From Bacteroidaceae bacterium (lineage in GTDB: Bacteria > Bacteroidota > Bacteroidia > Bacteroidales > Bacteroidaceae): 56,387 bases of DNA. Of this stretch, positions 1-7,940 are shown one piece after another. Both the position numbers and the translations under genes were made by a program. The notes under the pieces were generated by a model, which was given only the letters and a program-made list of their open reading frames with translations, searched no databases and was not told the origin of the DNA. The stretch spans positions 1-56,387 of the forward strand of contig JAFTUK010000038.1 in the NCBI GenBank assembly GCA_017466325.1. The letters run 5' to 3'. Numbering within the stretch: the stretch's first letter is position 1; each line of letters begins with the position of its first letter.

Positions 1-27
1 GGCGGACACGGCTTGCCGTGTCCCTAC
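1..27. repeat. Dispersed 20-bp palindrome, copy A
   Basis: First of five copies of a palindrome with core GGACACGGCATGCCGTGTCC followed by CTAC. This copy has a T in place of the central A and abuts the window edge. Other copies lie at 48881-48913, 50727-50752, 50780-50806 and 50924-50957. It is extragenic and REP/MITE-like, with no coding content. Confidence 0.7.
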
Positions 28-60
28 AATATCAAAATCCTCATTCCCCAGTACCATATA

Positions 61-97
61 CTCCCCTCCCATACAGGGGAGGGTTGGGGAGGGGTCC
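61..97. repeat. Dispersed G-rich inverted repeat (CTCCCC...GGGGAGG), copy 1
   Basis: A short inverted repeat CTCCCCT...AGGGGAG followed by GTTGGGGAGGGG lies directly upstream of the first gene. Related copies are at 21690-21715, 46188-46218 and 47104-47146, all intergenic. This looks like a small dispersed extragenic element. Confidence 0.6.
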
Positions 98-107
98 GAC
101 ACAAACT

Positions 108-944
108 ATGAACATAAGATTAGGACAAATAAACACCCTCAGGGTGGTAAAGCAGGTTCCCTTCGGATACTATCTGGATGGCGGACGCATACATGGCGAG
201 GTTCTCCTGCCGCAGAACGAAGTGGAGGGTGATGTTGCCATAGACCGGGAAGTGGAGGTATTCCTGTATCTCGACCAGGAAGAACGCCTCATTGCCACCA
301 TGCGCAAACCTTTGGCACAGGTAGGCGACTTTGCCTTCCTGGAGGTGGCATGGGTCAACAACTTCGGTGCTTTCCTGGGCTGGGGCCTCATGAAGGACCT
401 CTTCGTCCCCTTCCGCGAGCAGAAAATGAAGATGGTGAAGGGGCAGAGTTACATCGTACACATTCATCTGGACGAGGACAGCAACCGCATAATGGCCAGC
501 GCCAAGGTGGAACGCTATCTGGACCACGGCATTGCCCCATACCGCCGTGGCGACGAGGTGGACATCCTTGTGTGGCAGAAGACCGACCTCGGTTTCAAGG
601 TAATCATAGACAACCGTTGGGGCGGACTCCTCTACGACTCGCAGGTGTTCCGCGACCTGCGCACAGGCATGCGCACGCGTGCATATATAAATAAGGTGCG
701 CGAGGACGGCAAGATAGACGTAACCCTCACCCGTCAGGGTCAGGAAGGTGTGGCCGACTTCAGCGACATCCTCCTTTCCTACCTCCACGACCACGGCGGC
801 CATTGTCCTTTGGGCGACAAGAGCCCTGCCGAGGACATTGCCCAGACATTCAACGTGAGCAAGAAGGTCTACAAGAAAGCCATCGGCGACCTCTACAAGC
901 GCCGCCTGATAACCATCACAGACGAAGGTTTGAGACTTGTGTAA
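108..944 (+). CDS. S1-domain RNA-binding protein, CvfB/YitL family
   Basis: A 278-residue protein with tandem S1-like OB folds followed by a C-terminal winged-helix segment (about residues 225-278, with the run EDIAQTFNVSKKVYKKAIG). This is the layout of CvfB, which binds RNA and affects virulence regulation in Firmicutes; in Bacteroidota its role is mostly unknown. The reading frame stays open upstream to 18, but that extension runs through the G-rich repeat at 61-97 and is low complexity. I therefore start at the ATG at 108, where the family-like sequence MNIRLGQINTL begins. The gene faces 971-2392 with only 26 bp between the stops. Confidence 0.85.
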   Translation: MNIRLGQINTLRVVKQVPFGYYLDGGRIHGEVLLPQNEVEGDVAIDREVEVFLYLDQEERLIATMRKPLAQVGDFAFLEVAWVNNFGAFLGWGLMKDLFVPFREQKMKMVKGQSYIVHIHLDEDSNRIMASAKVERYLDHGIAPYRRGDEVDILVWQKTDLGFKVIIDNRWGGLLYDSQVFRDLRTGMRTRAYINKVREDGKIDVTLTRQGQEGVADFSDILLSYLHDHGGHCPLGDKSPAEDIAQTFNVSKKVYKKAIGDLYKRRLITITDEGLRLV

Positions 945-970
945 GGAAATAGAGGCTGGCTTCTGTGCTG

Positions 971-2392
971 TCAGCGAAACAAATCGTCCATTGTCAGTTC
1001 ATTGCGGACACAATCGCTATACATGTTTTTCTTCACTCCGAAAGTAGTTATGAAGGTGAGATGAAGTCCTCCACGGGTTTGAGTCTCTTCTTGAAAACAG
1101 CCAATTCGGTTGCGAAGCCGAGTCTCTTCTGCTTTGCTGATGCTATATGGAAATTCGCTGTACTTTACCTCGCAGATATTAACCAGGTTGTCGGCCCGTT
1201 CAATTATCAGATCAATCTGTGCGGCAGGTTGACTGTGTTTGCTTCGCCAGGAATAGTATTCAGTGTGTATTCGGTCAATGCCAAGTGTTGACTTGATTTG
1301 TGGTATATGTAGCAGACACACGCGCTCAAAGGCCAGTCCCAACCATGAATTCATTCGGCTTGTCCCTATCATGTTGGACCAATAGTGTTCGTCTGTTGTT
1401 GTCTTTTGTGCAAAGGTGTAATGGAATAGTGTAAAGAGGTCAGTGAGTTGGTAAAATTGTGCATTGGCCTTGATTTTCTTTTCTTTTACGTTGAAACTTC
1501 GGATGAAGTCGCAGATTTTTAGATTTGTGAGCATTTTGCTCAGTCGTCCGTTGTTGGATAATTTTGCTTTGTTTGCTATTTCATCTCTGGATAAGCCTTG
1601 TTTGTTTTCCGATAAAACCTTAATAATGGATAGGTAGGAATCGGGTGATGCAAACAAGGACTTGAATAGACGGTCGTGTTCGCGACGCATTTCCCCGTCC
1701 TCCCCAAAAAATAGGCGGTCGATGTTTTGTGCAAGGCTGTTTTTTTTGTCGAGCAGACTATAGTAATATGGTACGCCTCCTAATACCATGTAGGTTTGCA
1801 GTATGGACAAACGGTTCCATTCAAACCCATATTCTTTGAAATAATTCTCTGTTTCTGCCAATGTAAATGGGCGGAGGTGCATCTCGTGAGTAATGCGGTT
1901 GTGTAGTCCGCCGTGATTGTCAATGATGTTGTCTACCATCCACGAGGTGGCCGAACCGCAGACAATCAGCTTGATATTGCTGTGATGAGCAGCCCAACCA
2001 TTCCAGAAATGGTCAAATGCTCTGATGAAGTCAGATTTGGTGGTGTCAAAGCATGGCAGTTCGTCTATAAAGATAATGCATCGTTGACATCCGACCTTGT
2101 CTTCAAGCATTTGTTGCAGTATTCCGAAGGCCTGGTTCCAATCTGTGGGTATGTCTGTTCTGTCGTATCCGTATCTGCGCAAGGCTTGTATGAAGTTGAA
2201 CATTTGTTCGCTCTTCTTGCCATTGATGGTTCCCGATACTTCAAAGGTGAATTCATTGCCCAACAGTTCGCGAATTAGGAAAGTTTTTCCTACTCGGCGT
2301 CTGCCATAAACGGCTATGAATTCAGCCTTGCCAGAACTCATATATTCTTGCAGGGCTTCTATTTCTTTATCGCGCCCGATGATGTTGCTCAT
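971..2392 (-). CDS. AAA+ ATPase with DUF234 C-terminal domain
   Basis: A 473-residue protein of the archaeal-ATPase/DUF234 family that is abundant in Bacteroidota. Walker A is GRRRVGKT (residues 30-37) and Walker B ends in IIFIDELP (D110, E111). A winged-helix section follows (about 255-300). The C-terminal part carries QIDLIIERADNLVNICEVKY, whose D...E-x-K spacing resembles a PD-(D/E)XK nuclease core. The cellular role of this family is not settled; nuclease or defence-like roles have been suggested. It is a single-gene unit, and the 53-bp tandem repeat array lies just upstream of its start. Confidence 0.85.
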   Translation of the reverse strand: MSNIIGRDKEIEALQEYMSSGKAEFIAVYGRRRVGKTFLIRELLGNEFTFEVSGTINGKKSEQMFNFIQALRRYGYDRTDIPTDWNQAFGILQQMLEDKVGCQRCIIFIDELPCFDTTKSDFIRAFDHFWNGWAAHHSNIKLIVCGSATSWMVDNIIDNHGGLHNRITHEMHLRPFTLAETENYFKEYGFEWNRLSILQTYMVLGGVPYYYSLLDKKNSLAQNIDRLFFGEDGEMRREHDRLFKSLFASPDSYLSIIKVLSENKQGLSRDEIANKAKLSNNGRLSKMLTNLKICDFIRSFNVKEKKIKANAQFYQLTDLFTLFHYTFAQKTTTDEHYWSNMIGTSRMNSWLGLAFERVCLLHIPQIKSTLGIDRIHTEYYSWRSKHSQPAAQIDLIIERADNLVNICEVKYSEFPYSISKAEETRLRNRIGCFQEETQTRGGLHLTFITTFGVKKNMYSDCVRNELTMDDLFR

Positions 2393-2436
2393 GCTTTTTT
2401 GCCTTTAGTTTATCGCAAAGATAAGTATATTTTTTA

Positions 2437-2570
2437 GATACTATGTCTAAAGTGCCCCAAAAATCATCGTTTTAGACTATCTATCGTGTGATACTGTGTC
2501 TAAAGTGCCGAAAAAATCGCCGTTTTAGACCACCTATCGTGTAATACTGTGTCTAAAGCACCAAAACTTT
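2437..2570. repeat. 53-bp tandem repeat, about 2.5 units
   Basis: Three starts of a unit (GATACTATGTCTAAAGTGCC and variants) fall at 2437, 2490 and 2543, giving an exact 53-bp period. Each unit holds TCTAAAG and, further on, TTTTAGAC, which can pair as an imperfect hairpin. A fourth, isolated unit sits at 6970-7022. The array lies upstream of the ATPase gene, in the 369-bp gap 2393-2761 that otherwise holds only the hairpin at 2612-2675. Confidence 0.85.
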
Positions 2571-2611
2571 TGCCAAAGCCGTTAACCCTAAATTAGACAT
2601 AAGAGCGTGCC

Positions 2612-2675
2612 AGTTTCCCTATTGGAGCACTGTAGTTTTCCAATAAGAAAACTCGAGTGCTCCAATAGGGAAACT
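2612..2675. repeat. Long hairpin with 29-nt arms
   Basis: AGTTTCCCTATTGGAGCACT (2612-2631) is exactly complementary to 2656-2675. Pairing continues inward through GTTTTC/GAAAAC after a 2-nt mismatch, so the arms are 2612-2640 and 2647-2675 around a 6-nt loop. It lies about 85 bp beyond the stop of the barrel gene at 2762. There is no clear T-run on either side, so a classical terminator is not supported; an extragenic palindrome or mRNA-end stabiliser is possible. Confidence 0.75.
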
Positions 2676-2761
2676 CATGTGTCAATACTATCAGTAGGGG
2701 AGGGTACAATATTCTTTCCATCCTGTTTGTATGTATTTCGCTTAAGTAGTTTAACTTAGTA

Positions 2762-5323
2762 TTATTTCTTCCTGTTTTCTATATTCAAACGTGCCGTTAA
2801 CAAAACGCTAATAGGACGAATGTTATATAGATTGACGTATTCTACCAAATCGGTATTAGATTGAGATAGGTATGTGCGAGTATTGGTGATATTGTTAACT
2901 TCTAAGATAAAGTCGTGTTTCTTCTTGGTCTTAAGTGTTAACGACGAATTTAAGAACACATAATTCTTCTTGTCTGGATTACTCTTGTTGTAAGAATGAT
3001 TGGCAGTAAGCGATATGAAGAAATGCTTGGGAATAATGCTCAGGTACATGTTGGCACTTTGTTCCAGAGTGTGGATAGTTTGTGTGTAATCTTCTGAACG
3101 GGAATTTAGCGAGTTCCAATTGAGGTTGTAGCTGAGACGTAACCGAGACACAACATCACCACTACATTTTAGTTGCGCATTAAAGGAATTGGACTTTAAG
3201 TTGCTGACTACCGATTGGCGTAGTACTGTATTGACAGAATGTGTGTAATTTGCATTGGCTACCAGTTGTATATTGTGCCATTCTATATCTTTGCTCACAT
3301 TGCCTATGCATGAAAAGGTCTTCTGGTGATTAGGCATATCAACAGCCTGTATGATGGTGTGCGCATCTTGCTCTATATAAGAACCATATACCACATCAGA
3401 CCACGAAAAAGAAGCCTTGCCCTCAACGTATGCAAAGATTTCGTTCATTATATCCTTAAAATTTAGTTTAAGGTTGACTCCTGCTGTCTGTGCTTCGGAT
3501 ATGGTAGGTTTGTATCGGTTAATGGTTCGATAGTTTGCCATGATGTATGCAGATATCAGTTGGTTCCAGGGTGTTTGATTGATGCCATAACTACTGCCAC
3601 CTGACAAAGTCCAAAAGTCATTTGCTTTCCATAAAATACTGACACTGGGGCGAAGACGCACTCTCAGAGCATCTGTTTCGTTGAGAACAGTAGTATATGA
3701 TAATGATAGTGGCAGACGTAATGTCATTCTGAAATCATTATATACATATCTGGCAGCTGCTCCAGCATTAGCCTCGAATTGCAGATAATCCATCGTAGCA
3801 ACATCGTTTACCTTGGCTTGCAACGAGGAAGCCAAACCCACGTAATCAAGATTTATAGAAGCCGTTGGAACAAAAGTCCAGTGTTTTCTACGTAAATCAC
3901 GTAGCATAGAGAATGTGTTTTTAGAACTAAAACGTGTAACATCAACCTCTTGACTAGCACTCATGTCACCATAAACAGAAAGACGTTGAGGCGAGGTATT
4001 ATAAGAATTGTTACTCCTTACTTCTATACCATTACCATTGTCAGTACGATGTATGTAGTGGGTCTTGTTCTCTATGCCTAAATTCCGATTATAGGCCTTC
4101 TGCATGATATCCTCATTGTTGGATAATACACTACCTTTAGCACTATTCCATACACCATTGGCATAAAAGTCGTTACGAAAATATTTCTTATCAGCATTCT
4201 TTTCGTACACCAACTGAAGAAGAGCCTCGTTGGATGTATTCACGGAGCTAATATCTTCCGTTAATACACGTACATCAGCCTCTGGCAATATGTAGGTTTG
4301 TTTTTGATAGGCACTACGCAGCCTTCTGTCGTGATTGTACGAGAAGTTGTAGTGCAGCGTAGTGCTATCATTCAGTTTATTCAGATTATTAATCGTAACC
4401 AAGTGCTGATTGTTGAAGAGCGATGTTCCAACTGGAGACGCACCTGGTTCTAACACACTTGTTAGAATTGCTGCATTGTTTGCAACTCTACTTTTGGGAT
4501 GATTACCTGTATTATCATTACCATAATAAATGAAGTGCTGTCGCTTCTTGCCAAAAAACATCAGGTTAGCATCGTTACTCCACAATACCTTATCACCATA
4601 GCCCAAACCCAATGTCAGTGATTTGGTCCATATGCCTTTTGCTTCCTTCTTAAGTTTAAGATTGATCGCTGCATTGTCTGGTGGAACCTGGTCTTTGAGA
4701 GCCTTAATGTGTTCGTGGTTTTCCAGAACCTGAACAGTAGCGACATCCTTTGCTTTCAATGATTCCGTAAGAATACCATAGCTACCCTGCATCAAGTCCA
4801 TATTCTCAACATATAGATGGCTAATGGGTAATCCCTGATATTTGATTTTACCATTGTCTATTGTTATACCTGGTAGTTTCTTAAGTATATCGGCTATACT
4901 ATTGTCATGATCCTTGGTATATGCAGCCACAAGATAATTGAGCGTGTCTCTGCTACCCCACAATTTCTGAGCCTTAATTTGAACTTCATGTAGGAGCGTA
5001 CTCTCTTCTATAGCATAAAAGTCCAAGGTTTGCGACTTGGCATCAATACGCTTTATCTCCTTTTTTATATTAAAGCCAGAAAAACGAACCAGCAGTTCCT
5101 TGGCAGAGGTAGCCAGCATCAATCTATAGGTACCACTTTCATCTGGACGACAATAGGCTACTATCGTCGAATCTGGCACTTGCATTATAGTCACGATAAT
5201 GTCCTCTACAAAGACTTTATCATTTCCAGTTATAGTGCCCGAGATACATATACTATCATTGCTAGCCTTGGACGTTGACCATGCAATAATACAGAGAATT
5301 ATGGAAATGACATATTTTATCAT
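2762..5323 (-). CDS. TonB-receptor-like outer-membrane beta-barrel protein
   Basis: An 853-residue protein. After a signal peptide (about 1-20) comes a carboxypeptidase-regulatory-like beta-sandwich (about 25-110), then a plug-like segment (residues 125-225, with LPGITIDNGKIKYQGLPISH). A long barrel rich in alternating aromatic strands runs to the C-terminus. No SusD partner is present. The gene begins 6 bp after the GLPGLI gene and is probably co-transcribed with it, a pairing that recurs in Bacteroidota. The substrate is unknown. Export or receptor function for a peptide or small ligand is an inference from the decayed GG-leader gene just upstream. Codon use is AT-rich relative to the housekeeping genes in this window. 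Confidence 0.85.
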   Translation of the reverse strand: MIKYVISIILCIIAWSTSKASNDSICISGTITGNDKVFVEDIIVTIMQVPDSTIVAYCRPDESGTYRLMLATSAKELLVRFSGFNIKKEIKRIDAKSQTLDFYAIEESTLLHEVQIKAQKLWGSRDTLNYLVAAYTKDHDNSIADILKKLPGITIDNGKIKYQGLPISHLYVENMDLMQGSYGILTESLKAKDVATVQVLENHEHIKALKDQVPPDNAAINLKLKKEAKGIWTKSLTLGLGYGDKVLWSNDANLMFFGKKRQHFIYYGNDNTGNHPKSRVANNAAILTSVLEPGASPVGTSLFNNQHLVTINNLNKLNDSTTLHYNFSYNHDRRLRSAYQKQTYILPEADVRVLTEDISSVNTSNEALLQLVYEKNADKKYFRNDFYANGVWNSAKGSVLSNNEDIMQKAYNRNLGIENKTHYIHRTDNGNGIEVRSNNSYNTSPQRLSVYGDMSASQEVDVTRFSSKNTFSMLRDLRRKHWTFVPTASINLDYVGLASSLQAKVNDVATMDYLQFEANAGAAARYVYNDFRMTLRLPLSLSYTTVLNETDALRVRLRPSVSILWKANDFWTLSGGSSYGINQTPWNQLISAYIMANYRTINRYKPTISEAQTAGVNLKLNFKDIMNEIFAYVEGKASFSWSDVVYGSYIEQDAHTIIQAVDMPNHQKTFSCIGNVSKDIEWHNIQLVANANYTHSVNTVLRQSVVSNLKSNSFNAQLKCSGDVVSRLRLSYNLNWNSLNSRSEDYTQTIHTLEQSANMYLSIIPKHFFISLTANHSYNKSNPDKKNYVFLNSSLTLKTKKKHDFILEVNNITNTRTYLSQSNTDLVEYVNLYNIRPISVLLTARLNIENRKK

Positions 5324-5329
5324 ATTGCC

Positions 5330-6154
5330 TTATTGCAATTCAATAGGAATGTATGGAACTGGCATATGCTCAAATCCTCCCTCCATTCTAAATGTGACTC
5401 CGTAATCTGCTGCAAAGGCGCCATGGTCTTTATGCAGCATTTTCTCCATTTTGAGCGCCCGATTTCTCTTTATGTCACGAATAGGCTCTGCATAGAACTG
5501 TATTTTCTTGTCGTTCTTGCCCTTTTCTATCCCTACTGCAGTAAAGTGATATTCACCCTTTGAATCCTTTGCTTCGAGAATTAATCCTGGCAACCCCTGC
5601 AACTTCCAAGGTCCATAGCTCAAAGGAATATCGGTGGTAAACCACACCTCATATTGACGACCTCTGAAAGTACATGATGCCTGCTGACAATTATATCCAA
5701 GAATATCCTTCTGTCCGGCTTCCATCTTCCATTTAATATTAGGTATGGACTCTGTATACTTATATACACCAGCTGCATCCAAATCAACAACTTGCATCAG
5801 CTTACCTTTCTTGGGATAACCAATGTATGTTTCTCCTACCAAGGCATGCAACTGAAACATCTCTATTTTCCAACGATTCTTTTGGGCAAGCATCTGGAAT
5901 TGGCCAAATAATTTATTCCTCTCCCTTACCACATAGCTATGAGCTACACCTTGCCCAATCTCCAGCATCAATGTTTCTTTTACACGCCATTCATTGGGAT
6001 TGTTGTCGCTCGCAGGCGAGCAAAGTTGGTTCATCTCATAACTTACTACCAGATTAATCATCTCTACGTCTGTCATTCCTGCTGTTTGTGCATAAGTGAA
6101 TGAACTCACTATGCTACAAATTAAAGCAGTAAATAAATTCCTTAAGTTCTTCAT
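5330..6154 (-). CDS. GLPGLI family protein
   Basis: A 274-residue secreted protein with a signal peptide (about 1-23, ending FTYAQ). The family hallmark is seen as LQGLPGLILEAKD at about residues 183-195, preceded by YEVWFTTDIPLSYGPW. The function of the family is unknown; its members usually sit beside TonB-receptor-like barrels, as here (6 bp to the barrel gene). The upstream 31 bp leads into the decayed peptide gene at 6186-6367, so peptide, GLPGLI and barrel may once have been one transcript. Confidence 0.9.
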   Translation of the reverse strand: MKNLRNLFTALICSIVSSFTYAQTAGMTDVEMINLVVSYEMNQLCSPASDNNPNEWRVKETLMLEIGQGVAHSYVVRERNKLFGQFQMLAQKNRWKIEMFQLHALVGETYIGYPKKGKLMQVVDLDAAGVYKYTESIPNIKWKMEAGQKDILGYNCQQASCTFRGRQYEVWFTTDIPLSYGPWKLQGLPGLILEAKDSKGEYHFTAVGIEKGKNDKKIQFYAEPIRDIKRNRALKMEKMLHKDHGAFAADYGVTFRMEGGFEHMPVPYIPIELQ

Positions 6155-6185
6155 AATTTATGTCCCTATTTATAATTTTATTAAT

Positions 6186-6367
6186 TCAAGCTTCTGAAGT
6201 TGCGTATCCTTCATATCCATCTAAGATACACGCACCAGAACATTGTTCATGCGTTTTATGAGCACATCCCTCTAAAATTAAATCTCCTCCAACAATTTCT
6301 TTTTGTTCATTTGTAGAGAGCAACTGAACATCGCGCTAGTTAATGTAAATTTCTTAATCTTTTACAT
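6186..6367 (-). pseudogene. Decayed double-glycine-leader peptide gene (RiPP/bacteriocin-precursor type)
   Basis: Between GLPGLI and the next ORF, a frame read from 6332 down to the TGA at 6186-6188 gives 48 residues. It starts DVQLLSTNEQKEIVGG, the typical GG-leader cleavage site, followed by a core containing three cysteines (GCAHKTHEQCSGAC). No start codon fits: an in-frame TAG lies two codons upstream. One base out of frame, the upstream DNA reads KIKKFTLTSA after ATG-TAA at 6362-6367. The leader is therefore split by one nonsense codon and one single-base shift. A TTG at 6323 could in principle start a 45-residue peptide, so residual expression is not excluded. The likely original product is a secreted, possibly modified, peptide. 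Confidence 0.6.
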
Positions 6368-6378
6368 TTCTTTGAATT

Positions 6379-6675
6379 TTAATTAGTTTTGCAAGAAAAT
6401 GCTTGCGTTTTTGTTTTTATCTGGTCATGCAACATACTCTTACGAACTCTTATCTCATCATATCCGCCATATCTTGGTTGAAGTAAGAGGAGTCGCATTT
6501 CGTCCACTGGTACCAATTTCTCCTTGCTTGGATATTCCTGCGCTATAGGCAATACATTGCCCGAAGGGAACAGACTCTCACTGGTGGCAAAGACACTGAG
6601 TGCCAGAGTTGCCATAGGAATGATGTACAGCACCTTGCTGCGCATCCACACACTGGATTTTGATTTCTGCATCAT
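6379..6675 (-). CDS. Small membrane ORF, possible M56/BlaR1 fragment
   Basis: A 98-residue ORF. Residues 5-33 (KSSVWMRSKVLYIIPMATLA and following) resemble the basic stretch plus last transmembrane helix that follow the peptidase domain in Bacteroidota M56/BlaR1 proteins. The HExxH-bearing part and the other helices are absent, so it is either a truncated remnant or an unrelated small membrane protein. The tail (residues 40-98) has no recognisable domain. It lies on the same strand as, and 11 bp before, the decayed peptide gene. M56/BlaI pairs often accompany GLPGLI genes, which makes the remnant reading plausible but unproven. Confidence 0.35.
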   Translation of the reverse strand: MMQKSKSSVWMRSKVLYIIPMATLALSVFATSESLFPSGNVLPIAQEYPSKEKLVPVDEMRLLLLQPRYGGYDEIRVRKSMLHDQIKTKTQAFSCKTN

Positions 6676-6969
6676 AGTGATATGCTTTAAAAGTTAAACT
6701 ATGGTCGAAGTTGTTGGTAAAAGTGTAGGAGCTGGCACCAACAAATTCTTATTTATATATGTGAAACAATATTGATTTATGTTTCGACAATGCAAAGTAA
6801 GACAATACCCCTTAATATTGCAATAGCCAGATATCGTCATTTTGCGATAAAGCTCCGTATTTAACTTTTATTCGTAGTAATAGAAAGTCGAAATCGTATA
6901 TCTACAGTCTCGACTCTAAATTAAACCCAAATCGGTCATTGGACCATCGTATATTTGGGATTATCGTGC
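6676..6969. other. Intergenic AT-rich stretch without a visible gene
   Basis: About 290 bp upstream of the 98-residue ORF. I find no ORF with coding character, no tRNA and no convincing hairpin. It presumably holds the promoter of the minus-strand unit below it. Confidence 0.5.
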
Positions 6970-7022
6970 GATACTATGTCTAAAGTGATGAAAAAATCAT
7001 CGTTTCAGACCACTTATCGTTT
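6970..7022. repeat. Isolated copy of the 53-bp repeat
   Basis: It begins GATACTATGTCTAAAGTGAT and ends with the CACTTATCGT block, matching the unit of the array at 2437-2570 over most of its length. The two sites bracket the barrel / GLPGLI / peptide-remnant block. Confidence 0.75.
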
Positions 7023-7067
7023 TGACTATTTTATCCCATATAGTACCCCCTTCAGTACCACGCTATC

Positions 7068-7156
7068 GGTACTGGAGTTTTCTATATACCGGTACTGCAG
7101 TACTTATATACTGGTACTGCAGTACCGATATGCTGGTATTCATTCGGTACTGGGAA
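7068..7156. repeat. 22-bp degenerate tandem repeat, about 4 units
   Basis: Units begin GGTACTG or GGTATT at 7068, 7091, 7113 and 7135. The two middle units contain the 12-bp palindrome GTACTGCAGTAC. The array lies 35 bp past the stop of the ABC ATPase gene. Confidence 0.7.
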
Positions 7157-7190
7157 GCTCTTTTTAGCCAGTATAAATTCTTGAGAAGAC

Positions 7191-7865
7191 TTACATCATC
7201 ACCTCGTCCACCACGCAACCGTCGAAGAGGTTGACTATGCGGTCGGAATAGGCGGCATCTCGTGCCGAGTGTGTCACCATCACTATTGTTGTACCTTCGC
7301 GATGCAATTCGCGCAACAGCCCCATCACCTCCAGACCATTCTTCGAGTCAAGGTTTCCCGTAGGCTCGTCGGCAAGGATTATCTTAGGCTGCATCACCAC
7401 GGCACGTGCTATGGCAACACGCTGCTGCTGACCACCCGACAGCTGAGAGGGGAAGTGCTTGGCACGATGCTCAATGGCCATACGTTTCAGGGCATCGGTG
7501 ATGCGACGCTTGCGCTCGTCGGCAGGAACTTTCATGTACAATAGAGGTAGTTCGATGTTTTCCTCTACGGTAAGTTCGTCAATCAGATTAAAGCTCTGGA
7601 AGATGAAGCCCAGTGTGCCACGTCTAATCACATTGCGCTCCTTTTCGGTCAGTGCGCTCATGTCCTTGCCATCAAGGATGTACTGACCATTGGTAGGTCT
7701 GTCCAGCAAGCCAAGTATATTCAGCAGCGTAGACTTGCCACAACCCGAAGGTCCCATTATGGCTACAAACTCGCCCTGCTTTACCTCAAGGGAAACGTTA
7801 ATCAATGCATGAGTCTCAACCTCTTCCGTGCGAAACACTTTTGATATACTATCAGTCTTAATCAT
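7191..7865 (-). CDS. ABC transporter ATP-binding protein, MacB/LolD type
   Basis: A 224-residue nucleotide-binding subunit. Walker A is GPSGCGKST (38-46), the Q-loop glutamine is Q90, the signature is LSGGQ (142-146), Walker B carries DEPTG (D166, E167), and the H-loop lies in VTHS near the end. The size and motifs match the MacB/LolD/FtsE group, whose partners are FtsX-fold permeases that work mechanically on periplasmic substrates. The partner permease is encoded 75 bp upstream on the same strand. No membrane-fusion protein or TolC gene is present nearby, so the exported substrate and route are open. It is probably transcribed from the sigma-54 promoter at 10338-10353 together with the permease. 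Confidence 0.93.
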   Translation of the reverse strand: MIKTDSISKVFRTEEVETHALINVSLEVKQGEFVAIMGPSGCGKSTLLNILGLLDRPTNGQYILDGKDMSALTEKERNVIRRGTLGFIFQSFNLIDELTVEENIELPLLYMKVPADERKRRITDALKRMAIEHRAKHFPSQLSGGQQQRVAIARAVVMQPKIILADEPTGNLDSKNGLEVMGLLRELHREGTTIVMVTHSARDAAYSDRIVNLFDGCVVDEVMM

Positions 7866-7904
7866 AATATTGTCTTGTTAAATTTTCTTATCTATTATCT
7901 AAAC

Positions 7905-7932
7905 TCGCTAATCGCTCGTCGCTAATCGCTCG
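7905..7932. repeat. 14-bp direct repeat, two units
   Basis: TCGCTAATCGCTCG occurs at 7905 and 7919 in direct tandem, between the permease stop and the ATPase start. Similar CTCGCTTACTCGC wording appears in the E elements near 21.98 and 47.23 kb. No function is evident. Confidence 0.6.
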
Positions 7933-7940
7933 TCGCTCCA

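Noticed and set aside
18-107. N-terminal extension of the S1-domain protein
   Set aside because: The extra 30 residues are encoded by the G-rich dispersed repeat; the ATG at 108 begins the family-like sequence.
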